A stretch of DNA of 8,916 nt from Verrucomicrobiota bacterium (GCA_003221375.1 QHRI01000216.1:1-8916); one strand, 5' to 3'. Positions 1-7,321 are shown, counted from the stretch's first letter. Translations and numbers: made by a program. The notes: generated from the sequence alone by a model not told the origin.

Positions 1-921
1 ATGGAGCTTGTTGCGGAACGGCTGGCAGATTTTCTCCAATTGCCATCGGCGACAGCATCACTATCGCCCTCGATTATCGAAAAGGACATCGCTGCGCGCG
101 GCGACATCGCCACAATGTTGAAGTTATCGAGAAGTGATAAATTTTTTCCTTCGGAGACAGTGACGATTCGACAAGTCGTCACGGGCAACGCGTTGTGGCG
201 GCCAAGCAAGGAGGCCGATGTGCTCCTGCTAGGCGATAGTTTTTCAAATATTTTTTCGTTCGAAGCGATGGGCTGGGGTGAATCGGCCGGATTCGCCGAG
301 CATCTGAGCGTGGCGTTGCGTCGGCCAATCGATTGCATTCTGAGAAACAGCGATGCGTCGTTCGCCACGCGTGAAATTTTGAGCAACGAGCTCGCGCGCG
401 GGCGCGATCGGCTGGCTGGAAAGAAACTGGTGATCTGGGAATTTGCAGCGCGCGAGTTGTCGTTTGGGAATTGGAAACTTCTCGATCTAAAACTGGGTGA
501 AGCGAAACCTTCTCGATTTTTGAGCTTGAAGACCGGCGAAGACATCGCGGTCAACGGAACGGTTGAAAGCGTTTCGCCCGTGCCGCGCCCGGGCACCGTG
601 CCATACAAGGATCACATCGAGGCATTGCATTTGGTCGACCTTGTGGCCGCCGATTCGCGCGGCGGGAGCGTCCAAACTCCGGACACTTTCCGCGAGGTGG
701 CGTCGCATTCCCAGGCTGTCGTTTATTTGTGGAGCATGCGCGACGACGTGTGGACATCAGCGGCTCGGTTGCGGCCAGGCGATCGCGTCGAGTTGCGTTT
801 GCGGCCGTGGCCAGATGTCTCTGCGCAATATGAGAAATTTAATCGCACCGAGCTGGACGACTCCGCGTTGCAACTGGAAGAGCCGGTTTGGAGCGACCAC
901 GTTGAAGTGTTGAACCGTTGA
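1..921 (+). CDS. AlgJ/AlgX-like SGNH O-acetyltransferase, C-terminal part (5' end outside window)
   Basis: Probably O-acetylates an exported polysaccharide (alginate-type acetylation) in the periplasm, usually working with an MBOAT membrane partner (AlgI type), which would be expected upstream of the window. The visible 306 residues carry the block-I serine motif GDSFS at residues 78-82, preceded by the hydrophobic strand DVLLL, and a WEFAARELSFGNW segment at 146-158 typical of the end of the AlgJ/AlgX catalytic domain. The ATG at base 1 is probably internal: the frame is open to the edge, and the first residues (MELVAERLADFL) look like the helix after the family's catalytic Asp-His segment, which is not visible here. 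Residues about 175-306 form a further domain rich in beta-strand-like segments, containing VVYLWSMRDDVW (240-251) and LRLRPWPD (265-272), which I cannot name; an OB-like fold is a guess. The stop is TGA at 919-921. Confident about the superfamily, less about the substrate. Confidence 0.8.
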   Translation: MELVAERLADFLQLPSATASLSPSIIEKDIAARGDIATMLKLSRSDKFFPSETVTIRQVVTGNALWRPSKEADVLLLGDSFSNIFSFEAMGWGESAGFAEHLSVALRRPIDCILRNSDASFATREILSNELARGRDRLAGKKLVIWEFAARELSFGNWKLLDLKLGEAKPSRFLSLKTGEDIAVNGTVESVSPVPRPGTVPYKDHIEALHLVDLVAADSRGGSVQTPDTFREVASHSQAVVYLWSMRDDVWTSAARLRPGDRVELRLRPWPDVSAQYEKFNRTELDDSALQLEEPVWSDHVEVLNR

Positions 922-961
922 TGTAGTGCGCACTCAAGGTTCGCTGCTTCAATTCTTCAAC
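901..961. terminator. possible bidirectional terminator between convergent genes
   Basis: GTTGAAGTGTTGAA at 901-914 can pair with TTCAATTCTTCAAC at 948-961 (12 of 14 positions). The loop contains a perfect 10-base palindrome, AGTGCGCACT, at 925-934. The structure spans the stop codon of the acetyltransferase gene (919-921) and ends 14 bases from the otsA stop (975-977), so it sits where two convergent transcripts should end. There is no clear U-tract, and the outer stem is AT-rich, so the terminator role is an inference. Confidence 0.3.
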
Positions 962-974
962 ATTCTGAATCCAA

Positions 975-2438
975 TCACATTGACGGAATTCGTCTCCGCA
1001 GATTTCGCTGGCGACTTGGAACCCTTCTCGCCAACTGCGATCCTGCTGAAAGAAACGAATCGACCCACCGAAAAACATTCTCCTCGCGCACCACCCGTCT
1101 CATGCGCTTCATGCGCGCAGTGCGGTCGGCGTCGGTCATGCGGAATGCTTTCAAAATTGTGTCGGCGACTTCCTCGACATCGTAAGGATTAACCAGCAAC
1201 GCGCCGGTTTTGAGCTGCTCTGCCGCGCCGGCGAAATGACTAAGGATGAGCACCCCATTTTCGTCGATGCGGCACGCACAATATTCCTTGGCGACAAGAT
1301 TCATTCCGTCCTTGAGCGGAGTGACAAAGGCAATGTCGCAACCGCGGTAGTGTGCGAGAAGATCTTCGCGACCAAGGCTCCGAAAATGATATTGCACCGG
1401 CAACCAATTGCTGGTTGAGAACCGGCCGTTGATGTCGCCGACCAGTCGATCGATGCGTTGTTTGAACTCGTGATACCGGGGAATCTCTACCCGACTCGGC
1501 ACGACAACCTGGATAAGAACGACGCGTCCGCGCAGTTCCGGATGGCGTTCCAGGGCATCGCGGTACGCCCGTAATCGTTCAGGAATTCCCTTGCTGTAAT
1601 CGAGTCGGTCCACCCCCAGGACCAATTGACAGCCAGGAAAATTGGCCCGCAACTGCTGTGATCTTTGCACGACCACCTCAGACGTTGCACCCTTTTCAAA
1701 CGAATCGAAGTCGATGCCAATCGGGAAATGTCCAAGGCGAATCTCGCGTTTTTCGAAGCGAACCAATTGCAGGTCGCGGCGAGCAACAGCTTTCGCTTCC
1801 ATCATCACGCGCCGCACGCACCCGACAAAGTTGCGAAGATCGCGCCGTGTCTGAAAGCCGAGGAAATCGAACTGGAGTAGGGCACGCAGTAGCCGTTGTT
1901 GTTGGGGGAGTTTCGAAAAAATGTCGTACGGCGGGAATGGGATGTGCAGGAAAAACGTTAAGGCTGCGCGTACGCTGCGTTCGCGTAACGCTTGGCCTGC
2001 GTACATGAGGTGATAATCGTGCACCCAGATGAAGTCGTCAGCATGCGCGCAATCAGCGATGGCATCGGCATAACGGACATTCACTGTCTTGTAAGTTTCC
2101 CAAAATGCCGGGTCGAAACTGCAAAAATTTTGCAGATCATGAAATAGCGGCCAGATCACCTCGTTGGAGTAACCGTAGTAAAATTCGTCGCGTTCGGTTT
2201 CGCTAAGAGCGACCGGAACTACTTTGTAACCAGCATCACGTGTGGCTTCGGCGAACGGGCGCTTTGGGATGTTGCCTGCAATTCCTGGCCATCCAATCCA
2301 GATGCCACCGCGTTCGCGCAGTACTGGTTCCACCGCAGAAACGAGTCCGCCGGCAGCCGGTGTCACCGTCCACAGGTCTTCGCCTGTCGAATCCAGCGCG
2401 AACGGCAACCGATTAGAAACGACGATCAGACGATTCAT
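975..2438 (-). CDS. otsA: trehalose-6-phosphate synthase OtsA (GT20 family)
   Basis: Transfers glucose from a nucleotide sugar (UDP-glucose in most bacteria) to glucose-6-phosphate, giving trehalose-6-phosphate in the cytosol. The 487-residue product has all hallmarks of glycosyltransferase family 20: VVSNRLPF at 6-13, the AAGGLVSA glycine loop at 28-35, GIWIGWPG at 45-52, VIWPLFH at 94-100, VHDYHLM at 139-145, HIPFPP at 165-170, the donor-phosphate-binding VDRLDYSKGIPERL at 276-289 (Arg278, Lys283) and DGMNLVAKE at 377-385 (Asp377, Glu385). The length is close to E. coli OtsA (474 residues); the excess is a basic, low-complexity tail after about residue 465. The ATG at 2436-2438 puts the first strand (RLIVVSNR) right at the N-terminus as in the family; no good Shine-Dalgarno is seen upstream. 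It is divergent from otsB, the next enzyme of the pathway, across a 109-base spacer. No key residue appears to be missing. Confidence 0.97.
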   Translation of the reverse strand: MNRLIVVSNRLPFALDSTGEDLWTVTPAAGGLVSAVEPVLRERGGIWIGWPGIAGNIPKRPFAEATRDAGYKVVPVALSETERDEFYYGYSNEVIWPLFHDLQNFCSFDPAFWETYKTVNVRYADAIADCAHADDFIWVHDYHLMYAGQALRERSVRAALTFFLHIPFPPYDIFSKLPQQQRLLRALLQFDFLGFQTRRDLRNFVGCVRRVMMEAKAVARRDLQLVRFEKREIRLGHFPIGIDFDSFEKGATSEVVVQRSQQLRANFPGCQLVLGVDRLDYSKGIPERLRAYRDALERHPELRGRVVLIQVVVPSRVEIPRYHEFKQRIDRLVGDINGRFSTSNWLPVQYHFRSLGREDLLAHYRGCDIAFVTPLKDGMNLVAKEYCACRIDENGVLILSHFAGAAEQLKTGALLVNPYDVEEVADTILKAFRMTDADRTARMKRMRRVVREENVFRWVDSFLSAGSQLARRVPSRQRNLRRRIPSM

Positions 2439-2449
2439 TTTTTACAGCA

Positions 2450-2533
2450 GTTAAAAGTTAAAAAGTTACAGTGTTACAAGGGAAGCATGGTTCTTTTACC
2501 TTTGTAGCCTTTTAACATTGTAACTCTTTTAAC
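2450..2533. repeat. AT-rich imperfect palindrome of GTTA(A/C)AA units between otsA and otsB
   Basis: The + strand reads GTTAAAA (2450), GTTAAAAA (2457), GTTACAGT (2465) and GTTACAAG (2473); the - strand of 2508-2533 reads the same kind of units (GTTAAAAGA, GTTACAAT, GTTAAAAGG). Arms 2457-2481 and 2508-2533 match with two mismatches and one single-base gap, around a 26-base loop (2482-2507). Each arm is thus a tandem array of a 7-9 base unit pointing inward. The element fills most of the 109-base divergent spacer (2439-2547), so it must overlap the control region of at least one of the two trehalose genes. It could be a member of a dispersed intergenic palindrome family, an AT-rich promoter element or a regulator-binding array; the sequence alone does not decide. 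I do not see convincing -35/-10 hexamers on either strand. Confidence 0.75.
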
Positions 2534-2547
2534 TCTTTTCGTTAAAC

Positions 2548-3321
2548 ATGCTTCCTTCCGCACTTGAGCACGTTGAAGAAATCGGTGGCGCGGGCGACCG
2601 CAGCCTTGCGATTTTTCTCGACTACGACGGCACGCTTACGCCGATTGTTAGTCAGCCTGACCAAGCGGTGCTTATGGATTCCACTCGGGCAATCCTGCGC
2701 ACACTCGCGGCGAAAATGCCTGTCGCTATCCTCAGTGGCCGGGAACTCAAAGACGTCCGCAGGCGCGTTAGTATCGATGGAATTGTTTACGCTGGCAGCC
2801 ACGGATTTGATATTGCCGGACCGCGCGGCTTGCGGAGGCAAGAAGCAACAGAGTTTTTGCCAGCACTGGACGCAGCGGAGAAAGAGCTTCATGAAAAACT
2901 CGCCGGCATGGCGGGCGCCCTGATTGAGAGAAAATGTTTTTCCATCGCTACGCATTACCGGAACGTGGATGAAACTGAAGTTCCCAGGATAGAGGCAGCT
3001 CTGAGCGAAATCACCGAGCGACATCGAAAGCTGCGCAGGATCGATGGTAAAAAAGTTTACGAGCTATTGCCCGACATCAACTGGGACAAGGGCAAGGCTG
3101 TGCTCTGGTTATTGGAAAATCTGGGTTTGGAGCGGCCAAAGGTCCGGCCGATTTACATCGGCGACGATCGCACTGACGAGGATGCCTTTCGCGCGCTCGA
3201 ACAGCGCGGGGCAGGTATCCTCGTGAGTGAAGAACCGAGGGCCACTGCCGCAAGTTATTCGCTTAGGGATCCTTCAGAAGTTGAGCGCTTCCTGCGTGAA
3301 CTCGGTGCGACACTAAGCTGA
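2548..3321 (+). CDS. otsB: trehalose-6-phosphate phosphatase OtsB (HAD superfamily)
   Basis: Removes phosphate from trehalose-6-phosphate to give trehalose, the second step after OtsA. The 257-residue protein has HAD motif I LDYDGTLTPI at 24-33 (nucleophile Asp25, acid/base Asp27), motif II LSGRELKDV at 62-70 (Ser63), the family segment AGSHGFDI at 82-89 in the cap region, and the Mg2+-binding motif IV IGDDRTDEDAF at 204-214. WDKGKAV at 179-185 supplies the conserved motif III lysine region. Length is typical of bacterial OtsB (about 250-270). The ATG at 2548 is the earliest sensible start, 14 bases after the palindromic repeat, without an obvious Shine-Dalgarno. It is divergent from otsA, and its TGA (3319-3321) is immediately followed by the stop codon of the convergent CapA gene, with no base between them. 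Confidence 0.97.
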   Translation: MLPSALEHVEEIGGAGDRSLAIFLDYDGTLTPIVSQPDQAVLMDSTRAILRTLAAKMPVAILSGRELKDVRRRVSIDGIVYAGSHGFDIAGPRGLRRQEATEFLPALDAAEKELHEKLAGMAGALIERKCFSIATHYRNVDETEVPRIEAALSEITERHRKLRRIDGKKVYELLPDINWDKGKAVLWLLENLGLERPKVRPIYIGDDRTDEDAFRALEQRGAGILVSEEPRATAASYSLRDPSEVERFLRELGATLS

Positions 3322-4422
3322 CTACTCAAGCGTCAGGCTGCCGTCCCGGTCGCGTCTCGCCCCAGTCTTGAAGGGCTTCCCAAGTTCGTTCAGGAGATCG
3401 CACAGCCATTTGGCGTCGGCGGTCGATGCGCGTTCCAGCCTGAAGCGCCTCATGCGCATCGGGACCAAACGCGCACTGATCAATTCGCTGTTACTCGAGT
3501 CCAGTTCGATAAAATACATCAGCGCCAAATCGCCGCGGAATCCGGCAGCTGCCGGATAACCGCTGATTCCTTCGTAGTCGGTAACGAAATCACCGCAGCC
3601 ATAGAGAATGAGGCGACCATTGAAGACTTCAATTGCTTTAACGTGATGAGACGAGTGTCCGTGGACAAGTGCAATGCCCTCCTCAATCACGCGATGTGCA
3701 AACATGATTTGATCACGCGGAATTTCGTAACCCCAATTGCTGCCCCAGTGAATGGAAGCGATAATCAAATCGCCCGGTTGCTGATGTGCGCGCATTTGAT
3801 TGGCTACTAGTGCTGCGCTCGCTTCCGAAACGTCGTCGAGCAGATTTACTCCCGGGGAAATGCTGGTGGCCTTCCATTTTTGTGGAATCCCGCTGGTTCT
3901 TGATCCAAAAGAGAATAACAGCACGCGCCTGTTCCCTGCCGTGCCCAAGATCGCGGGCTTCATCGCTTCTTCGGCGTCATTGCCTGCGCCTGCGTGAGCG
4001 ATGCCTGCCGCGTCCAAGGTTTTCAGCGTCTCCAATAGTCCGGCGTATCGCCAGTCCAGCACATGATTGTTCGCCAAAGCACAACCACTGATTTTTGCCG
4101 ACCTGAGGCAGCCAATGTTCTCGGGATGCATCCGATAATGAATTCCTTTTCCAGGCCATGGCGTTTCAGCCGAGGTGACAGCGGTCTCCAAGTTTACGAT
4201 CCGCAAATCGACTTCAGCGCGCTCCAATTCTTCCAGCGCGTCGCCCCAGATGTAATCGAAACTCAGCGGCCGCGATATCAATCCGTTCGCCTTTTCAGCA
4301 AGAGCTACATATTCGCGCGCATCCCGCACACACAGTTCGTATAAGATCGGGTTCACCGGATGCGGCAGCGCCTGATCAACGCCGCGTCCCGTCATCACAT
4401 CGCCACAAAGAAAAAGGCGCAC
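3322..4422 (-). CDS. CapA-family protein (calcineurin-like metallophosphatase fold)
   Basis: The 366-residue protein matches the CapA/PgsA family first known from poly-gamma-glutamate capsule synthesis. Visible motifs in order: CGDVMTGRG at 6-14, VNLETAVTS at 76-84, CALANNHVLDW at 114-124, ASIHWGSNWGYE at 222-233, HGHSSHHVK at 254-262 and LYGCGDFVTDYEG at 273-285; the Asp, Asn and His residues in these are the expected metal ligands. No signal peptide or membrane anchor is seen, unlike B. subtilis CapA, so it is probably cytosolic, and no capB/capC homologue is adjacent. Its true substrate is therefore uncertain. The start is GTG at 4420-4422: an in-frame TGA lies two codons upstream, and the next candidate would remove the first metal motif. 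It follows the MBL gene in the same direction after 229 bases and is convergent with otsB with zero spacing. Confidence 0.88.
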   Translation of the reverse strand: MRLFLCGDVMTGRGVDQALPHPVNPILYELCVRDAREYVALAEKANGLISRPLSFDYIWGDALEELERAEVDLRIVNLETAVTSAETPWPGKGIHYRMHPENIGCLRSAKISGCALANNHVLDWRYAGLLETLKTLDAAGIAHAGAGNDAEEAMKPAILGTAGNRRVLLFSFGSRTSGIPQKWKATSISPGVNLLDDVSEASAALVANQMRAHQQPGDLIIASIHWGSNWGYEIPRDQIMFAHRVIEEGIALVHGHSSHHVKAIEVFNGRLILYGCGDFVTDYEGISGYPAAAGFRGDLALMYFIELDSSNSELISARLVPMRMRRFRLERASTADAKWLCDLLNELGKPFKTGARRDRDGSLTLE

Positions 4423-4437
4423 GACTCAAGGTAAGCT

Positions 4438-4622
4438 AAATCCCAAGCTCGAAACAGAATGTGTGTGCCCGAGGGCCAGATCCCAAAGCGGTGCGAGGAC
4501 TCACCGCACTGCCAAATCACTTCATGCGAAATGTGTCCGAACGCGTGTTCGAGTTTCGCGAAGCTTTAGAGTGCGCACGCGTCCTCATGTCGCCTTTTGA
4601 AAAACACAACAAATCCCAAGCT
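4438..4622. repeat. 12-base direct repeat bracketing a non-coding gap
   Basis: AAATCCCAAGCT occurs at 4438-4449 and again at 4611-4622, separated by 161 bases, inside the 229-base gap between the MBL gene and the CapA gene. Between the copies are several short palindromes: GCGGTG/CACCGC (4488-4493 and 4502-4507), CGAAC/GTTCG around GCGT (4538-4551) and TTCGCGAA (4555-4562). No terminal inverted repeats were found next to the direct copies. It could be the trace of a small insertion or a recombination scar; otherwise I see no gene in this gap. Confidence 0.4.
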
Positions 4623-4651
4623 AGTCGATTATTTTGCGCGCCAAATCGAAG

Positions 4652-5371
4652 TCAAAGGGTCAGTTTCATTCCATCGTAGGCGATCCGCACCTCGACGCCG
4701 CGTTCCGCGCCCATGGCCTGGAGTTTTGTAGAGAGCTTGCGTTCGTCGCCGGTAACAATCTCCGAGCCGCAATGGGTGATGATGGCCTTCGGAACGCCTT
4801 CTTTTTCGCACCACGTCAACTGGGTGCGAACCGGCGAATGGCCAATCAACGTCTTGCCGCGTCTTCGAATGAACGAACGCGTCACAGTGGCGCCATCGCC
4901 AATGTAGATTTGCACATTCTTCAAGGCAGCAGCCCGCTCGTGGATAAACACGAGATCCGGCACGTAAAAGATAGACGCCCGACCGGCGCTCACGCGATAG
5001 CCGACAGCCGGCGCAAGAATGGAATGTTCAACCGGAAATCCCTCGAATGTGATGCCGCAAATCTTCGTGGGTGAACGCTCCTTAATCAGATGCCGATCTT
5101 CGATGCGACACCTTGTTAACGACTGCCAGGTTTTCTGCGAAGCATGCACCGGGCAAGGCGCGCCGTCTCTCAAGCCCCACGCGTGATCAGGGTGCGCGTG
5201 CGTGAGCACGATCGCCCTTGGATGCAGCCGCCCAAATTTTCCCAGCCAATCAAGACCGCAATCGATCATCACATTCGCGGCGCGATACGAGACCATCAGT
5301 GAGGTATGCATGCGATGGCGTCGCGTCCGCTTCTCTATTTCACCGCGCGTGCCGAGGAACTTCAATTTCAT
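4652..5371 (-). CDS. MBL-fold metallohydrolase (RNase Z/PhnP-like branch)
   Basis: A 239-residue zinc-dependent hydrolase of the metallo-beta-lactamase superfamily. It opens with MKLKFLGTRGE, the first strand typical of RNase Z/PhnP-like members, and has the metal-binding LTHAHPDHAWG at 56-66 (His58, His60, Asp62, His63), VEHS at 114-117 (His116), VPDL at 137-140 (Asp139), GHSP at 177-180 (His178) and ITHCGS at 198-203 (His200). All expected ligands are present, so it should be active. The substrate (phosphodiester, cyclic phosphate, or other) cannot be told from sequence; I see no RNase Z exosite arm. The ATG at 5369-5371 is chosen because it starts exactly at the first core strand. An in-frame GTG at 5441-5443 would add 24 residues with no recognisable content and reach almost to the permease stop. 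It lies 75 bases downstream of the KimA-like permease on the same strand, so co-transcription is likely. Confidence 0.88.
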   Translation of the reverse strand: MKLKFLGTRGEIEKRTRRHRMHTSLMVSYRAANVMIDCGLDWLGKFGRLHPRAIVLTHAHPDHAWGLRDGAPCPVHASQKTWQSLTRCRIEDRHLIKERSPTKICGITFEGFPVEHSILAPAVGYRVSAGRASIFYVPDLVFIHERAAALKNVQIYIGDGATVTRSFIRRRGKTLIGHSPVRTQLTWCEKEGVPKAIITHCGSEIVTGDERKLSTKLQAMGAERGVEVRIAYDGMKLTL

Positions 5372-5446
5372 TAGGGGAAGTTGGCTTTTCTTTGGAGTAA
5401 GACGTCCCGCTACGACCTTCCATCGGCACGCCGCGACGACCACGCT

Positions 5447-7321
5447 TTAATCGCGCAGATACCACGGCGTAGTGATCACGATCGTGCGTTGATCGCGTTC
5501 CCGAAACAGCCGCGAACGTAGCACCGCGCCATGATGGTTATGCAGCAGATACTCATACCAATGCGGCTCCTCCAGCTCCGGGATGATCACCGCAATCAAT
5601 CGATCCGTTTTTTCTTTTCTGGTCTTTCTTACGAAATCCAAAATGGGATCGTAGATCTGCCGGTACGGCGAAGTGAGGAGTTCCAGGCGCGGCACAGCTG
5701 CCTTCGCTTCTTTTGCAGGTTGTTCAACCTTTTTGGTCCAAAGTTCGCGAAGACTGTTCCTCTCTTCGTTCTCGGTCGTAACGTGCAGTGCAATCACGTC
5801 GTCGGACATTTCCATTCCAAAGCGCAACGCGCGCTCCGCGATGCAGTCCCAGCCGCCGATTGGAATGATCACGATGGGGGGCTGCACCGCCGCTGTTTTG
5901 AGTTCGACCGATCTGCCCACTTCTCTTGTGATCTCGCGGTAACGTTTGTGAATTTGCTGAAGCAACAACACCAGTCCAGGCACGATGAGCAAAGTAACCC
6001 ACGCGCCCTCGATAAATTTCGCGACGACGATGATCGCCAGCGCAATGCCGGTGCAAACCGCGCCAGCCCCGTTGATGAACATCGACACGTGCGCGCCCCG
6101 ACCGCGTTTGCGCAGCCAGTGGCCGACCATGCCTGCTTGCGACAACGTGAATGCGCTGAATGCGCTGATGGCAAACAGCGGAATGAGTTTTTCGGTTATT
6201 CCTCCAAAGCCGATCAGGATCAACCCGGAAATCACCGCGAGCGCGGTGATCCCTTGGGTGAAAACGAGACGCCGTCCCCGATTGGCGAATGATGCTGGCA
6301 AATATTCGTTTTCGGCGAGCAACCGGCAGACGCGTGGGAACCCGGCAAAACTCGTGTTCGCTGAAAACGTGAGGATGACGAGGATACTGACGATAGACAC
6401 GTAATAAAAAACGCCGCTACCTGTGGCAGCGATGATTAACTGCGAGAGGATGCTTTGATAGCCGGGCTGTCTTTGGTCCATTGCGCTGACGTGATACATC
6501 GGACAGAGCCACGCAACAGCGAGCAACAGCGCGCCGAGCACGATCACGATCACGCTCAATGTCCAGCGCGCATTGATGACACGTGGCTTTGCAAACCACG
6601 GTACGCCATTGCTCACTGCCTCGATGCCCGTCATAGCCGTGCAGCCGCTGGCAAATCCGCGCAGGAGCAACCACGCGCTTATCGCCTGCGTGGCTTGAGG
6701 GACTTTCGGCAATGGTTCGACCGGCGCGGGATGCCCCCCACTTAACCAGGCGCGCGTAAGTCCGATGATTAGCGCTCCCCCGACGCAGCCAACGAACGCA
6801 AACACCGGGAAAGTGAAAACCAAACCCGATTCGCGAACCCCCCGCAGATTCAGGAAGGTGAGAAACACCAGCACGAACAGACAAAGAGCCAGCTGGTAAT
6901 GATGAAGCCAAGGAACAGCCGAAATGACTGCCGCGACGCCCGCTGAAATTCCAACCGCAACATTCAGCATATAATCGAGTAGCAGTGCTGCGCCGGCGAC
7001 CAGGCCAAATCGCGCGCCGAGGTTTTCTTTCGCGACGACATAAGCGCCGCCGCCATTTGGGTACGCAGCGATGGTTTGCCGATACGAAACGTACAGAATG
7101 GTGAGCAAGATAAGAATGCTTACCGTGATCAGTGGCATGAAGCGCAAGCCAACCAACCCTGCTGGTACCAGAATTGTGAGTGCCGCCTCCGGACCGTAGG
7201 CCACTGATGCCAACGCATCCAAGCCCAGCACGGGCACGCCGGTCACGACACTTAATTCTTGCTTGCGTCTCTCCGATGATTTCAGGGCGCGACCGAAAAT
7301 TTTGTCGAATACCGATGACAC
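5447..7321 (-). CDS. KimA-like APC-superfamily permease (probable K+ or amino acid transporter)
   Basis: A 624-residue inner-membrane transporter. About 12 hydrophobic helices lie between residues 25 and 456, followed by a cytosolic domain of about 165 residues. Signature segments: GLDALASVAYGPEA at 33-46 (broken first helix), AAYPNGGGAYVVAKENLG at 85-102, LLLDYMLNVAVGISAG at 113-128, TAMTGIEAVSNGVPWF at 228-243. These and the overall length resemble B. subtilis KimA (YdaO), a high-affinity K+ importer inhibited by cyclic di-AMP, more than ordinary amino acid permeases; Asp35, Tyr42 and Tyr117 fall where KimA has its K+-site region. The tail (VIIPIGGWDCIAERALRFG, 484-502) looks like a universal-stress-protein-type fold. 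Transport of K+ is an inference; an amino acid substrate remains possible. The start is GTG at 7319-7321: an in-frame stop lies seven codons upstream. It is followed by the MBL gene and divergent from the Mth938-like gene. Confidence 0.9.
   Translation of the reverse strand: MSSVFDKIFGRALKSSERRKQELSVVTGVPVLGLDALASVAYGPEAALTILVPAGLVGLRFMPLITVSILILLTILYVSYRQTIAAYPNGGGAYVVAKENLGARFGLVAGAALLLDYMLNVAVGISAGVAAVISAVPWLHHYQLALCLFVLVFLTFLNLRGVRESGLVFTFPVFAFVGCVGGALIIGLTRAWLSGGHPAPVEPLPKVPQATQAISAWLLLRGFASGCTAMTGIEAVSNGVPWFAKPRVINARWTLSVIVIVLGALLLAVAWLCPMYHVSAMDQRQPGYQSILSQLIIAATGSGVFYYVSIVSILVILTFSANTSFAGFPRVCRLLAENEYLPASFANRGRRLVFTQGITALAVISGLILIGFGGITEKLIPLFAISAFSAFTLSQAGMVGHWLRKRGRGAHVSMFINGAGAVCTGIALAIIVVAKFIEGAWVTLLIVPGLVLLLQQIHKRYREITREVGRSVELKTAAVQPPIVIIPIGGWDCIAERALRFGMEMSDDVIALHVTTENEERNSLRELWTKKVEQPAKEAKAAVPRLELLTSPYRQIYDPILDFVRKTRKEKTDRLIAVIIPELEEPHWYEYLLHNHHGAVLRSRLFRERDQRTIVITTPWYLRD

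Noticed and set aside
1..3. ATG at base 1 as the true start of the acetyltransferase
   Set aside because: The frame is open to the edge and the catalytic domain's N-terminal part is missing, so this Met is most likely internal.
926..1192. 88-residue open frame on the + strand after the acetyltransferase
   Set aside because: Mostly antisense to the conserved C-terminal half of otsA and rich in Cys, Arg and Ser without a domain.
4461..4679. 72-residue open frame in the MBL-CapA gap
   Set aside because: No ribosome binding site, no recognisable family, runs into the 3' end of the MBL gene on the other strand; composition does not look coding.
4634..5074. 146-residue open frame on the + strand
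   Set aside because: Antisense to the MBL hydrolase with its complete metal-ligand set; no recognisable domain.
5531..6292. 253-residue open frame on the + strand
   Set aside because: It lies wholly antisense to the well-supported permease, and its translation is rich in Arg, His, Cys and Gln with no family likeness, as expected for a shadow frame.
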